64,000 nt of DNA from Bacteroidaceae bacterium (GTDB taxonomy: Bacteria > Bacteroidota > Bacteroidia > Bacteroidales > Bacteroidaceae): NCBI GenBank assembly GCA_017429945.1, contig JAFRNY010000063.1, forward strand, positions 1 to 64,000. Direction: 5' to 3'. The notes under the pieces were generated by a model, which searched no databases, was not told where the DNA came from, and saw nothing but the letters and a program-made list of their open reading frames with translations. Below are positions 34,411 through 43,147 of this stretch, in pieces; position 1 is the stretch's first letter, and each line of letters starts with the position of its first letter. The translations under genes and the position numbers were made by a program.

Positions 34411-35910
34411 TAAAAACGCTTTTGGCAGATAGTTGATGATGTCGCTTGCAATCAGTGCTTCTTCTGAGAGCTCTTTAGCGGCGAGGTCGCCTGCCAGGCC
34501 GTGCAGGTACACTCCGAGCTGTGCGGCTTCTGCCGGTAGGTAGCCTTGTGCCAGCAGCGATGTGATGATGCCCGTTAGCACGTCACCGCTGCCAGCTGTG
34601 GCCATGCCGGGGTTTCCGGTGGGGTTGATGAGCACATCACCCGTAGGAGTGCAAATCTGAGTGTAGTGCCCTTTCACGACGACGAACAGTCTGTGACTGA
34701 CGGCGTAGTCGCGGGCGCGGTTCATTCGCTCGAAAGCGTTGCGGCAGCGGCCTATGAGGCGGTCGCATTCGGCAGGGTGGGGCGTGAGAATGCTGTCGGC
34801 CGGTATGCTTGCCTGCCAGTCGGGGTTGTCGGCCAGGATGTTGAGGGCGTCAGCGTCGAGCACTATGGGACCCTCATGGTTCTTCAGATAGGCATGCAGG
34901 GCAGTAGCTGTGTGGCTGTTGCGCCCTATGCCCGGTCCTATTCCTACGGCTTGGAATGTGTAGGTGTCTATGGCTGTCGTCGTGATGTTGGCATCGACGT
35001 CGATGTCTACGATGGCCTCAGGAATGGAGGTCTGTAAGATGTCGAGACACGAGTGTGGTATGTGCACTGTCAGCTTGCCAACGCCTGAGCGTAGTGCTGC
35101 GCGGGCAGAGAGGATGGCAGCGCCAGCCATGCCGCGCGAGCCGGCCACGAGCAGGGCATGGCCCATGGTGCCTTTGTGGGCAAAGAGAGAGCGGCGGCGT
35201 GTGATGGCGCGCATCTCGCTCTCTTCGGTCAGCCAGAGATAGGTCTTCATGCTTTTCAGGCCATCGGCGCTGAGGCCAATGTCGAGCATCTTCACTTCGC
35301 CCACGAAGCGCTGGTTCTCAGCCAGGAAGAATGCCAGCTTGGGTTGCCCGAGCGACAGCGTGAGCCTGGCGCGCACGATGTTCTGCGTGTCGTTGTAGCT
35401 ATTGTCTTCGCACATTAGCCCCGACGGCACGTCGATGCTTACCACCGTGGCCCGGCTTTGGTTGATGCGCTTAGCCACGAGGGCAAAGCCTCCGCTGAGC
35501 GGCTTGCTCAGTCCGGTGCCGAAGAGTGCGTCGATGACGATGTCGTCGGCTTGCAGCTCAGGGAAGAGCAGCTCGGAGGTCACCTCGATGAGCGTGGCAT
35601 CGGGTGTCTGACGCAGGCGTTCGCGGTTGGCCTCGCAGTCGGGGTTCAGACTGCGGTGCACGTTGAAGAGGTAGGTCGTTGTGATGTGTCCCGCTTCAGT
35701 GAGCATGCGAGCCACGGCCAACCCGTCGCCGCCATTGCCGCCAGGGCCGGCGAAGATGAAAAAGCGTTGTCCCGCAGTCGGCCATCGCCGCAACAGCTCG
35801 TCGGCCACGGCGCGGCTGGCGCGCTCCATGAGGTCGATGGAGGCTATCGGTTCAGACTGGATTGTTTCGAGGTCCAGCTCGCGAAACTGACCTCCCGTAA
35901 GTATCTTCAT
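34387..35910 (-). CDS. nnr: Bifunctional NAD(P)H-hydrate epimerase/dehydratase
   Basis: A 507-residue metabolite-repair enzyme. The N-terminal YjeF_N epimerase domain (about 1-215, FAGPGGNGGDGLAVA) interconverts R and S hydrates. The C-terminal ribokinase-like dehydratase (about 230-500) carries GNPGMATAGSGDVLTG and regenerates NAD(P)H using ADP or ATP. The start is ATG at 35910 (MKILTGGQF). The frame is open to 35964, but that extension is not family-like. The last six residues and the stop are encoded by an 8-bp repeat. It is divergent from hpt. Confidence 0.93.
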   Translation of the reverse strand: MKILTGGQFRELDLETIQSEPIASIDLMERASRAVADELLRRWPTAGQRFFIFAGPGGNGGDGLAVARMLTEAGHITTTYLFNVHRSLNPDCEANRERLRQTPDATLIEVTSELLFPELQADDIVIDALFGTGLSKPLSGGFALVAKRINQSRATVVSIDVPSGLMCEDNSYNDTQNIVRARLTLSLGQPKLAFFLAENQRFVGEVKMLDIGLSADGLKSMKTYLWLTEESEMRAITRRRSLFAHKGTMGHALLVAGSRGMAGAAILSARAALRSGVGKLTVHIPHSCLDILQTSIPEAIVDIDVDANITTTAIDTYTFQAVGIGPGIGRNSHTATALHAYLKNHEGPIVLDADALNILADNPDWQASIPADSILTPHPAECDRLIGRCRNAFERMNRARDYAVSHRLFVVVKGHYTQICTPTGDVLINPTGNPGMATAGSGDVLTGIITSLLAQGYLPAEAAQLGVYLHGLAGDLAAKELSEEALIASDIINYLPKAFLQVNKLTS

Positions 35911-35951
35911 TCGATAAAAATCTAAAATTTGCTGCAAAAATACGTCAATGA

Positions 35952-35983
35952 TTGCTGAAATCAAAATAATTTCTCTACTTTTG
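35952..35983 (+). promoter_or_regulatory. Promoter of hpt-adk
   Basis: TTG (35952-35954), a 21-base spacer and TACTTTTG (35976-35983) match the Bacteroidota promoter pattern, 28 bases upstream of the hpt ATG. Confidence 0.6.
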
Positions 35984-36011
35984 CAACGCCAAAAGTCAAA
36001 AACGTTAGTTT

Positions 36012-36548
36012 ATGAATAGGATAAAGGTAAAGGATAAGACTTTTGAAGTCTCTATTCCCGCAGAAGAACTTGCTCGTGAGGTGCGCCGTGTGGCGACCGA
36101 AATCAGTCGCGACTATGCCGGTCGCGAACCATTGTTCCTGCCGGTGCTCAACGGCTCTTTCATTTTTGCAGCCGACCTCCTGCGTGAGGTCGACCTCCCA
36201 TGCGAGATCAGTTTTATAAAGCTTGCAAGCTATCAGGGAACACAATCTACGGGCGAGATTCGTGAAGTAATTGGTCTGGCGCAGGATATTACCGGTCGCG
36301 ACGTCATCATCGTGGAGGATATCATCGACTCGGGCCTCACCATGGCTCACATGATTGAGACGCTCGAGCGCCACAACCCCGCCAGCATCCGCGTGTGCTC
36401 GCTGTTGGTGAAGCCGGCAGCATTGAAGGTGGAAGTGCCTATCCACTACCGCGCTCTCGACATCCCCAACGATTTCATCGTAGGCTACGGCCTCGATTAC
36501 GATGGCTTCGGGCGCAATACCAAGGACATTTATACATTAGTTAAATAA
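36012..36548 (+). CDS. hpt: Hypoxanthine phosphoribosyltransferase
   Basis: A 178-residue purine-salvage enzyme converting hypoxanthine or guanine plus PRPP to IMP or GMP. The PRPP-binding loop VIIVEDIIDSGLT (about 98-110) carries the paired acidic residues. The flexible-loop SYQGTQSTGEI and the C-terminal FIVGYGLDYDGFGR purine site are intact. Length is normal. It is the first gene of a forward operon; adk starts after its stop with one base between. Confidence 0.95.
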   Translation: MNRIKVKDKTFEVSIPAEELAREVRRVATEISRDYAGREPLFLPVLNGSFIFAADLLREVDLPCEISFIKLASYQGTQSTGEIREVIGLAQDITGRDVIIVEDIIDSGLTMAHMIETLERHNPASIRVCSLLVKPAALKVEVPIHYRALDIPNDFIVGYGLDYDGFGRNTKDIYTLVK

Positions 36549-36549
36549 A

Positions 36550-37131
36550 ATGAAGAATATCATTATTTTCGGGGCTCCGGGCTCCGGCAAAGGAACATAT
36601 AGCGAGGAGATTGCTTCGCGCTATGGTATGGGACACATCTCAACGGGCGACGTGCTCCGCGCCGAGATCAAAAACGGAACAGAACTGGGCAAGATAGCCC
36701 AAGGCTATATCGACAATGGTCAGCTCATACCCGACGACCTGATGATCGACATTCTCGCATCGAAGTACGACTCGCTGCCTCAGGGCCGCGGTGTCATCTT
36801 CGACGGTTTCCCCCGCACCATAGCTCAGGCTGAGGCTCTCAAGAAGATGCTCGCCGAGCGCGGTCACGACCTTGGCATGATGATCGAGCTCATCGTCAGC
36901 GAGGACGTGCTCATGTTCCGACTCCTGCGTCGCGCACAGATCGAAGGACGCGCCGACGACAACGAAGAGACTATCCGCAAGCGCTTTGCCGTATATCACG
37001 CTCAGACGGAGCCCCTCTCGAAATGGTTTGAGGCCGAAGGCATCCGCCACACCTTCTCATGGGACGTCTGCAAGACGAAGGAAGGCATGCTCGAGGCTAT
37101 CTTTAAGGAGATTGATAACCAAAACTCGTAA
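36550..37131 (+). CDS. adk: Adenylate kinase
   Basis: A 193-residue enzyme balancing ATP, ADP and AMP. The P-loop GAPGSGKGT begins at about residue 7, the AMP-binding HISTGDVLR follows, then the FDGFPRT motif. The LID region between the RRAQIEGRADD segments is short, so this is the short-LID form common in Bacteroidota, without a zinc site. It is tightly coupled to hpt and followed after 39 bases by the DUF4831 gene. Confidence 0.95.
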   Translation: MKNIIIFGAPGSGKGTYSEEIASRYGMGHISTGDVLRAEIKNGTELGKIAQGYIDNGQLIPDDLMIDILASKYDSLPQGRGVIFDGFPRTIAQAEALKKMLAERGHDLGMMIELIVSEDVLMFRLLRRAQIEGRADDNEETIRKRFAVYHAQTEPLSKWFEAEGIRHTFSWDVCKTKEGMLEAIFKEIDNQNS

Positions 37132-37170
37132 CAACTTGATTGTTACCTTGTAATAAAACGCATTCCTGTC

Positions 37171-38241
37171 GTGAAGAAATATCTATTTGCTCTTGCGGTG
37201 CTCTGTAGCTCAATGCTTTCGGCACAGACTGAGGTGGCGCCGTTCCGTCCGGGAGTGACCCTCGACGGCGTGAACTATTTCCTGCCGAAGACCGTCCTGC
37301 GCGTTGTGCTGACAGCCGATAAGGCCGTCACCGTGCCTGGCGAATTTGCTGCCTATGCCGACCGCTATCTTCGGCAGCCCGCAGTGCCCATGAATCCATC
37401 CACCGAGTGGACGCTCAAGGAGGTCAGTCTCCAAGCTATCGGCATGCCGGATTCAACGAAGGCCTACAATATTAAGTTAAAGTCTAAGACAGCGGCGCCC
37501 CTAGTACGCCTTACCGACGACGGCCTCCTGCTCTCCGTAAATACTGATGCCGAAGCCGAGCCCGAGCCTCAGTTGCCGCGTCGCGTGGCAGCTCCCAAGG
37601 CAGTCAACGGTCGCGATGCCATGACGCATGAGATCCTCTCTGCCGGCAGCACTGCCAAGATGGCACAGCTCACGGCCGAAGAAATCTACGATCTGCGCGA
37701 CAGCCGTAACGCCCTCATCCGAGGCGAGGCCGACAACACACCCAAGGATGGCGCTCAGCTCAAGCTCATGCTCGACAATCTCGATGCACAGCTTTTCGCC
37801 CTTGAATCACTCTTTAAGGGGCAGACACTCACTTCCACCGAGGTGCAAGCCCTTACCTTTGAGCCAACCTCAGACCCCGCGCAGACAGGCCAGCGGTATA
37901 TGCTCTGCCGCTACTCGCGCCGACTCGGCCTCGTGGATGCCGATGACCTCAGCGGTGAACCTCTGTGGATCACCCTTAAGCCGCTCGGTAATCTGCCTGC
38001 CACGGAGACCGACGCCGACGTGGTCAAGAAGCGCGCCAAGATGGAGCAGGGCTTGTGGGTCAACCAGCCAGCCACTGTGCAGGTAGTAATAGAGATGGGC
38101 TCCGAGACACTCCTCACCACCGAAGTGCCTATCTGCCAGCTCGGCACCACCGAAGTGCTCTCCGATGCACTCTTCAACAAGAAGCTCGATACCCGCGTAA
38201 CGCTATATCAGAACACGGGAAGCGTGAAAAGCGTTGAATAG
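37171..38241 (+). CDS. DUF4831 family exported protein
   Basis: A 356-residue protein with a signal peptide (residues 1-18, MLSAQ end). The region starting GVNYFLPKTVLRVVLTADK is the DUF4831 hallmark, and the length fits the family, which is common in Bacteroidales. No catalytic residues are evident; the function is unknown. It follows adk with a 39-base gap and a hairpin terminator at 38372-38406, so it may belong to the hpt-adk transcript or use its own promoter. Confidence 0.82.
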   Translation: MKKYLFALAVLCSSMLSAQTEVAPFRPGVTLDGVNYFLPKTVLRVVLTADKAVTVPGEFAAYADRYLRQPAVPMNPSTEWTLKEVSLQAIGMPDSTKAYNIKLKSKTAAPLVRLTDDGLLLSVNTDAEAEPEPQLPRRVAAPKAVNGRDAMTHEILSAGSTAKMAQLTAEEIYDLRDSRNALIRGEADNTPKDGAQLKLMLDNLDAQLFALESLFKGQTLTSTEVQALTFEPTSDPAQTGQRYMLCRYSRRLGLVDADDLSGEPLWITLKPLGNLPATETDADVVKKRAKMEQGLWVNQPATVQVVIEMGSETLLTTEVPICQLGTTEVLSDALFNKKLDTRVTLYQNTGSVKSVE

Positions 38242-38371
38242 GGTAGGGCTCGAGTCTCTTCCCTTCAAGGCTGTCAATATAGGTCCGTCAGTTTCGGCAA
38301 AAAAATATTTTGTTTGAAATAGACTACAGACTACATCCACTACAGCGCAACCGCCTTCAGCCATTACAAAG

Positions 38372-38406
38372 AAACCGCCCCGTTCATTTCCGAACGGGGC
38401 GGTTTT
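38372..38406 (+). terminator. Terminator after the DUF4831 gene
   Basis: A perfect hairpin with arms AAACCGCCCCGTTC and GAACGGGGCGGTTT is followed by TTCGTT. It would end the forward transcript 130 bases after the stop. Confidence 0.8.
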
Positions 38407-38416
38407 CGTTAGAATT

Positions 38417-38526
38417 GCTGCCGGTTGAATCGCCTTATGCAACCAGTTGAATCGCCTTATGCAACCAGTTGAATCGCCTTATGCAACCAGTCGAAATCTA
38501 TATATCACACAGTGATATATAAAAAA
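38417..38526. repeat. 22-bp-period array, locus C
   Basis: Units begin at 38417, 38439, 38461, 38483 and 38505. Those at 38439 and 38461 are identical and read GCAACCAGTTGAAT in the core; the first is a GCTGCCGGTTGAAT variant. The fifth contains the palindrome TATATCACACAGTGATATA, keeping the CAGT core in register. The array lies between convergent genes, right after a terminator and inside the 38296-38669 inverted repeat. Confidence 0.85.
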
Positions 38527-38743
38527 CACCTTAGTTTGTGATGCAAGTTCCCATTATGGAAGAGCGCCAGATGTCTGATGCTTGAGCTTATGCCCTCCTC
38601 AGCAGGAGATCATTAGGCGCGTGGCTGTAGTCTGTAGTCTATTTCAAACAAAAAATTTTTTTACTTGCCATGATATAATTCAGTACAGCTTGAATCTTGA
38701 AATAGAGGGTCAGGGGCAGAATGCGATGTCGCCACTGTAATTT

Positions 38744-39259
38744 TTATGCTTCGTGCTCAGCCCGACGGGCTTCGCGCTTCCGCTTTCGCTCTTCGCGTCG
38801 CAGCTTACGTTCCTGGCGGCGCTGTTCACGCTTCAGTTTGCGAAGTTCACGCTTGCTCTGACGGGCCTGCACCTTCTCGGAGGCTTCCTCTTCCTTCACT
38901 TTAAGAGATTCTTCGAGTTTCTCTCGCAGCATCTGCTTGTCGAAAGTGAAGACGTGGCCGAGGAGTCCTACAGAGAGCAGTTGGTCCTTGCCTTTGAGGC
39001 GAACGTAGGTGGTGTTCCATAAGTAGTAGTTGTTGACGCGCAGTTTCAAATTGAGCGCTGTCTCAACGGTCTTGGTTACGATGCCCTTGCTTATGGTTCC
39101 GAGAATACCGTTGCCGATGGGGCGGCCATCGACTTCTTCGTCAACATACTCGCTGACGGCTCGCATCATCGCCTCTTTGTGCGCAGCTTTATCTGGCACG
39201 GTCAGAATCATGATGACGGCAAAAAGTAATAAGGCTACAAGTGCAAGAAGTTTTTTCAT
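38744..39259 (-). CDS. Hypothetical membrane-anchored protein, possibly DUF4359
   Basis: A 171-residue protein with an N-terminal hydrophobic segment (3-21) and a mature start VPDKAAHKEAMM that resembles DUF4359, a family I can name only tentatively. Residues 118-171 are extremely basic and charged (repeated K-R-E-R runs), probably a long helix or nucleic-acid/membrane-surface contacting tail. No enzyme motif is seen. It is transcribed away from the tmRNA region, with an 8-bp repeat upstream. Confidence 0.65.
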   Translation of the reverse strand: MKKLLALVALLLFAVIMILTVPDKAAHKEAMMRAVSEYVDEEVDGRPIGNGILGTISKGIVTKTVETALNLKLRVNNYYLWNTTYVRLKGKDQLLSVGLLGHVFTFDKQMLREKLEESLKVKEEEASEKVQARQSKRELRKLKREQRRQERKLRREERKRKREARRAEHEA

Positions 39260-39279
39260 GATTTGTTAAACAATAAATC

Positions 39280-39359
39280 GTTAACCTGTTAATTTGTTAA
39301 TCTGTTAACCTGTTAATTTGTTAATCTGTTAACCTGTTAATTTGATAACCAGTTAACCT
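39280..39359. repeat. 8-bp tandem repeat GTTAACCT/GTTAATTT
   Basis: Ten consecutive 8-bp units cycle through GTTAACCT, GTTAATTT and GTTAATCT between the tmRNA 3' end and the hypothetical gene start. Confidence 0.9.
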
Positions 39360-39365
39360 GTCCAG

Positions 39366-39764
39366 TGGAGCTGGAGGGAATTGAACCCTCGTCCAAACAG
39401 GGGATTCCGGAGTTTTCTACACGCTTAGTCCAGCCTGGGTTTTCGAGCTTGCAGCGGACCTGGACCACCGCCACTAGCCTTATCCTCTAAAGAGTTTCAC
39501 CCTCTGCGCGAGGCCGCTTCGGGCTATCCCCGATTTTGCTGCACCACTTGATCAGAGCACTTCGGGGCGATTAGTCTCTGAGTGATGTCCCGTCTCAGCA
39601 CCTTGTGCCGAGATAAGCTGATCTACTATACTTCAATCAAGCAGCGAGAGCGTAAGTGTTTTCGCCAGATAATTGTTGGAGACCATTGATTAAGGAGGAC
39701 GATCAGCGACCCTCCGCGTGCTTGCTCAAGACTCTCAACCTGCTGTCAAATCCATGTCAGCCCC
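39366..39764 (-). ncRNA. ssrA: tmRNA (transfer-messenger RNA)
   Basis: Rescues stalled ribosomes and tags the nascent chain. On the minus strand the 5' end GGGGCTGACATGGATTTGAC begins at 39764 and the 3' acceptor strand CAGCTCCA ends at 39366. The acceptor stem pairs GGGGCUG with CAGCUCC, with one G-U. The T-arm GGTTCAATTCCC is at 39374-39390 or thereabouts. The tag reading frame at 39637-39666 encodes GENTYALAA followed by TGA, matching Bacteroidota tags. CCA is not encoded. A -7 box lies at 39781-39788. Confidence 0.95.
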
Positions 39765-39780
39765 AAGAGTATTGCGGGCG

Positions 39781-39788
39781 CAAAGGTA
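39781..39788 (-). promoter_or_regulatory. -7 box of the tmRNA gene
   Basis: The minus strand reads TACCTTTG, a perfect TAnnTTTG match, 17 bases upstream of the mature 5' end. A heptad array (AAAGTAT-type units, 39795-39829) occupies the place where a -33 element would be. Confidence 0.6.
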
Positions 39789-39794
39789 GTGCTA

Positions 39795-39829
39795 AAAGTT
39801 CAAAGTATAAAGCATAAAGCTTAAAGTTT
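39795..39829. repeat. Heptad repeat AAAGNNN upstream of ssrA
   Basis: Five 7-bp units AAAGTTC, AAAGTAT, AAAGCAT, AAAGCTT and AAAGTTT lie immediately upstream of the ssrA -7 box. Confidence 0.85.
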
Positions 39830-39933
39830 AGTATTTTTTCGCATTTTTTTACTCTCGCGTACAATAAAAGGGCATTTTTTAAGTTATTAAATATATTGCG
39901 AACTTTATTTATGCGCGCGCATACAATATATAG

Positions 39934-40569
39934 ATGATTCAAGAAGCCACACTGGAACCTACGATATCCGACGGCATGAATCCCACCGAGCGAGTTGTCA
40001 AGCGAGTCTTTGACTTCGTTGTCGCTTGTGTGGGAGTGATTCTGTTGTCGCCTGTTTTTTTATGTATCTTCGTGCTCTTACGCCTTCAGGGCGATGGACC
40101 CGTGCTGTTCCGCCAGGAACGCATCGGCTACAAAGGTCGTCCGTTTTATATCCTTAAGTTTAGGACGATGGCCGTGGAGACTGAGGAGGATGGCACACCA
40201 CGCCTGACACCGCAGGACAACGAGCAGCAGACGCATCTAGGGCGCTACCTCCGTGAGCACCACCTCGACGAGCTGCCTCAGCTCTTCAACGTGATTCGTG
40301 GTGATATGAGCTTCGTAGGTCCAAGGCCTGAGCGTAAGTATTTCATTGATAAGATTATGGCGCTCAACAGCGACTATCGCTACATCTATCTTATGCGCCC
40401 AGGTACGACGTCGATGGCAACGCTCTACAACGGCTATACAGACACGATGGAAAAGATGCTCATTCGCTTGCAGATGGACTTGGAGTACTACCAGAAGCGG
40501 TCGCTATGGCTGGATGTGAAGATAATGCTGACCACTGCCAAGTTCCTGCTGGCCGGCAAAACGTTTTGA
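39934..40569 (+). CDS. Undecaprenyl-phosphate sugar phosphotransferase (priming transferase)
   Basis: A 211-residue monotopic membrane enzyme of the WbaP/PglC family that starts a polysaccharide repeat by moving a sugar-1-phosphate onto undecaprenyl phosphate. One hydrophobic segment (about 28-50) is followed by the family core FYILKFRTM, HLDELPQLFNVIRGDMSFVGPRPE, with the Asp-Glu pair and basic residues intact. It opens the capsule/exopolysaccharide locus after the tmRNA gene. The region before it (39830-39933) is AT-rich with no perfect -7 box. Confidence 0.92.
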   Translation: MIQEATLEPTISDGMNPTERVVKRVFDFVVACVGVILLSPVFLCIFVLLRLQGDGPVLFRQERIGYKGRPFYILKFRTMAVETEEDGTPRLTPQDNEQQTHLGRYLREHHLDELPQLFNVIRGDMSFVGPRPERKYFIDKIMALNSDYRYIYLMRPGTTSMATLYNGYTDTMEKMLIRLQMDLEYYQKRSLWLDVKIMLTTAKFLLAGKTF

Positions 40570-40598
40570 TAGAATGAATATAGAAAATAGATAGATAA

Positions 40599-43142
40599 AT
40601 GAAAAAGTTTGCATTCATAAGCTTATGCCTTCTATTCGCCCTCGCGGGGGGTGTGAAGGCGCAGTCGATGTCCGACAATCAGCTCGTGCAATACATACTG
40701 CAGGAGAAAGAGAAAGGCACTGACCAGCAAGTGATTATCAAGAATGTGCTGGCGCGCGGCGTCACCACCGAGCAACTGCGCCGCGTGCGCAAGAAGGTGG
40801 AGGCCGAGCAGAAGCAGCTCGGAGCCGTTGACCTCACGGGCAAGACCCAAGGTCAGAAGTCGCGCTTGCGCACACAACGTGACATCGAGAGCGACGACCG
40901 TCAGAAGAAACAGGGCTTCATGATACGTTCGCAGCGGGAGACCGAAGACTGGCGCTACATGAACCGTGAGCAGCGTATGGCCGAGATAGAGGCTGAGAGT
41001 GATTACTTCGATCTCGATTCGCTCGACTACTATAGCAGCCAGATTCCTAAAGACCAGCAGGTGTTCGGCCGTAATATCTTCAGCCAGAAGAACCTCTCGT
41101 TTGAGCCCAATATGAATATGGCCACGCCCGCCAACTATCATCTTGGTGCAGGCGATGCCGTAATCATTGACGTATGGGGTGCTTCGCAGGAGACGTTCAA
41201 CGAGACCATATCACCCGACGGCACCATCACGATCGAGGGCGTTGGTCCCATCAAGCTTGCCGGCCTCAGCGTGAGCGAAGCCACCAACCGCCTGCGTAGC
41301 CGCCTTGGGCAGTACTACAGCGACTGCAGCGTAAGCCTCAGCGTTGGCGAGACGCGCTCGATCATCGTGCAGGTGATGGGCGAAGTGGTGATGCCAGGCA
41401 GCTACACACTGAGCAGCCTCTCTTCAGCTTTCAATGCCCTGTACGCCGCAGGCGGTATCAGCGATGTCGGTACGCTGCGCGACATCAAGGTCTATCGTAG
41501 TGGTAGGCAGATTGCTACCATCGACGTCTACGACTACCTCATCCACGGAAACTCTCGCGGCGACGTGCGCCTGCAGGATAACGATGTCATTATCGTAGGT
41601 CCCTACGATTGTCTCGTTGAAGTCCGCGGTAAGGTCAAGCGTCCGATGTTCTATGAAATGAAATCCAACGAGAGCGTGCAGCGCCTGCTCGAATACTGCG
41701 GCGGTTTCTCCGGCGATGCCTTCACCAAGAGCGTGCGCCTCATCCGTAAGAAGGGCGAGGAGTACAGCATTCATAATATCGAGGAATTCGACATGAACGG
41801 CTTCACGCTCGCCGACGGCGACTCGCTGTTTGTCGACAGCGTAATCCCCCGCTTCCGCAATATGGTGGAGGTGCGCGGAGCTGTGATGCACCCGGGTATG
41901 TTCCAGATGGACGGCAGCATACAGACCGTGCGCGACCTCTTGAAAGCCGCAGGCGGCCTGCGCGAGGATGCCTTCACCGAACGCGCCGTCATGCACCGCG
42001 AGAAAGAAGACCTCACGCTCGAAAACGTTGCCGTTGATATCAAGGGTATTGTTGATGGCAATAGCACCGACGTAGCCCTGCGTAAGAACGACGTTCTCTT
42101 CATACCGTCGCAAGTGGATATGAACGGCGAGCGCACATTGCGTATCAATGGCGAAGTGAACTACCCTGGCTACTACGAATATGCAGACAACACCACCATC
42201 AAAGACCTCATCCTCCAGGCCGGCGGCCTCACGCGTGCGGCCTCCACAGCCAAAATCGACGTCTTCCGTCGAAACTACGTCCCTGATGCCGATCAGACAT
42301 CAATGGAATTGGCCGAAATCTTCACGTTCAATCTTGCTAACGGATTCATAATCGAGGATACGGCATTCGTGCTACAACCATTCGATGAAGTGCAGGTGCG
42401 TAAGAGTCCCAACTATGCCGAGCAGCAGAACGTGCGCATCAGTGGCGCCGTGAACTTCGAAGGCGAATACGCCATGACCTCGCGTGAGTTCCGCATCTCA
42501 GACCTCGTTAAGATTGCCGGCGGCCTCTCAAAAGTAGGGTATGCCAAGGGCGCCCGCCTCATCCGCCAGATGACACAGGAAGAGCGCGAGCAGCGCGAGT
42601 CAGCACTCCGTGCTTCGCAAATCGCCCTCTATGAGCAAGCTCTCGACTCCGACAAAGACTTCGATATGGCCCGTGCCGACTCTCTGCTCGACATGAAAAT
42701 GAACCTCGGCAACTACTACAACGTAGCCATTAACCTCGATGAGGCTATTGCTCATCCAGGTTCGATAGACGACGTAGTCCTTCGTGCCAACGACCAGCTC
42801 GTAGTGCCCCAGCTCTCCAACACCGTCAAGATCTCGGGTGAGGTAATGTACCCCATCTCCGTAGGTTATAAGAAAGGCGCCTCCCTCGGCTACTACATCA
42901 ACCAGGCCGGTGGCTATGGCAACCGTGCTGGTAAGAAACAGACCTACGCCATCTACATGAACGGCTCTGTCGACAAACTCGGTCGCCGGGCGTCGGGAAA
43001 GCATATTGAACCTGGAACTGAGATCGTTGTCCCGACGAAGAAGAAGAAAGAAGGAATGTCCACAGCCGAGATCACCGTCCTCGGCACCTCCGCCGCCTCG
43101 CTAACAACAATGGTTGTTGCACTAATAAATCTTTTGAAATAA
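40599..43142 (+). CDS. SLBB-domain polysaccharide export protein (Wza-like, long form)
   Basis: An 847-residue outer-membrane/periplasmic export component. A signal peptide (1-21) and a charged helical region (about 25-140) are followed by the Poly_export domain (YHLGAGDAVIIDVWG, ISPDGTITIEGVGPI). About six SLBB repeats come next, each starting like VEVRGKVKRPMFYE or LRINGEVNYPGYYE. A C-terminal hydrophobic segment (TTMVVALINLL) ends the protein. It forms the export channel together with the Wzz-type protein five bases downstream. Much longer than E. coli Wza, as usual in Bacteroidota. Confidence 0.92.
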   Translation: MKKFAFISLCLLFALAGGVKAQSMSDNQLVQYILQEKEKGTDQQVIIKNVLARGVTTEQLRRVRKKVEAEQKQLGAVDLTGKTQGQKSRLRTQRDIESDDRQKKQGFMIRSQRETEDWRYMNREQRMAEIEAESDYFDLDSLDYYSSQIPKDQQVFGRNIFSQKNLSFEPNMNMATPANYHLGAGDAVIIDVWGASQETFNETISPDGTITIEGVGPIKLAGLSVSEATNRLRSRLGQYYSDCSVSLSVGETRSIIVQVMGEVVMPGSYTLSSLSSAFNALYAAGGISDVGTLRDIKVYRSGRQIATIDVYDYLIHGNSRGDVRLQDNDVIIVGPYDCLVEVRGKVKRPMFYEMKSNESVQRLLEYCGGFSGDAFTKSVRLIRKKGEEYSIHNIEEFDMNGFTLADGDSLFVDSVIPRFRNMVEVRGAVMHPGMFQMDGSIQTVRDLLKAAGGLREDAFTERAVMHREKEDLTLENVAVDIKGIVDGNSTDVALRKNDVLFIPSQVDMNGERTLRINGEVNYPGYYEYADNTTIKDLILQAGGLTRAASTAKIDVFRRNYVPDADQTSMELAEIFTFNLANGFIIEDTAFVLQPFDEVQVRKSPNYAEQQNVRISGAVNFEGEYAMTSREFRISDLVKIAGGLSKVGYAKGARLIRQMTQEEREQRESALRASQIALYEQALDSDKDFDMARADSLLDMKMNLGNYYNVAINLDEAIAHPGSIDDVVLRANDQLVVPQLSNTVKISGEVMYPISVGYKKGASLGYYINQAGGYGNRAGKKQTYAIYMNGSVDKLGRRASGKHIEPGTEIVVPTKKKKEGMSTAEITVLGTSAASLTTMVVALINLLK

Positions 43143-43147
43143 TTAGT

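Larger units (their letters stand above)
38296..38669. repeat. Inverted-repeat-bounded element with heptad arms
   Basis: The left arm (38296-38340) and right arm (38621-38669) are inverted copies. The core TTTGAAATAGACTACAGACT plus flanks is identical over about 28 bases, and it contains 7-bp AGACTAC repeats. The enclosed 280 bases hold a terminator (38372-38406) and the 22-bp array of locus C, and no gene. It sits between the convergent DUF4831 and 38744-39259 genes. Confidence 0.75.

Noticed and set aside
38296..38669. Invertible promoter controlled by a recombinase
   Set aside because: Long inverted repeats are there, but both neighbours are transcribed toward the element, no outward promoter is seen, and no recombinase gene is in the window.
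39366..39440. tRNA-like 3' end read as an independent tRNA gene
   Set aside because: The T-arm and acceptor strand belong to the tmRNA, whose 5' half is at 39764; no anticodon arm is formed locally.
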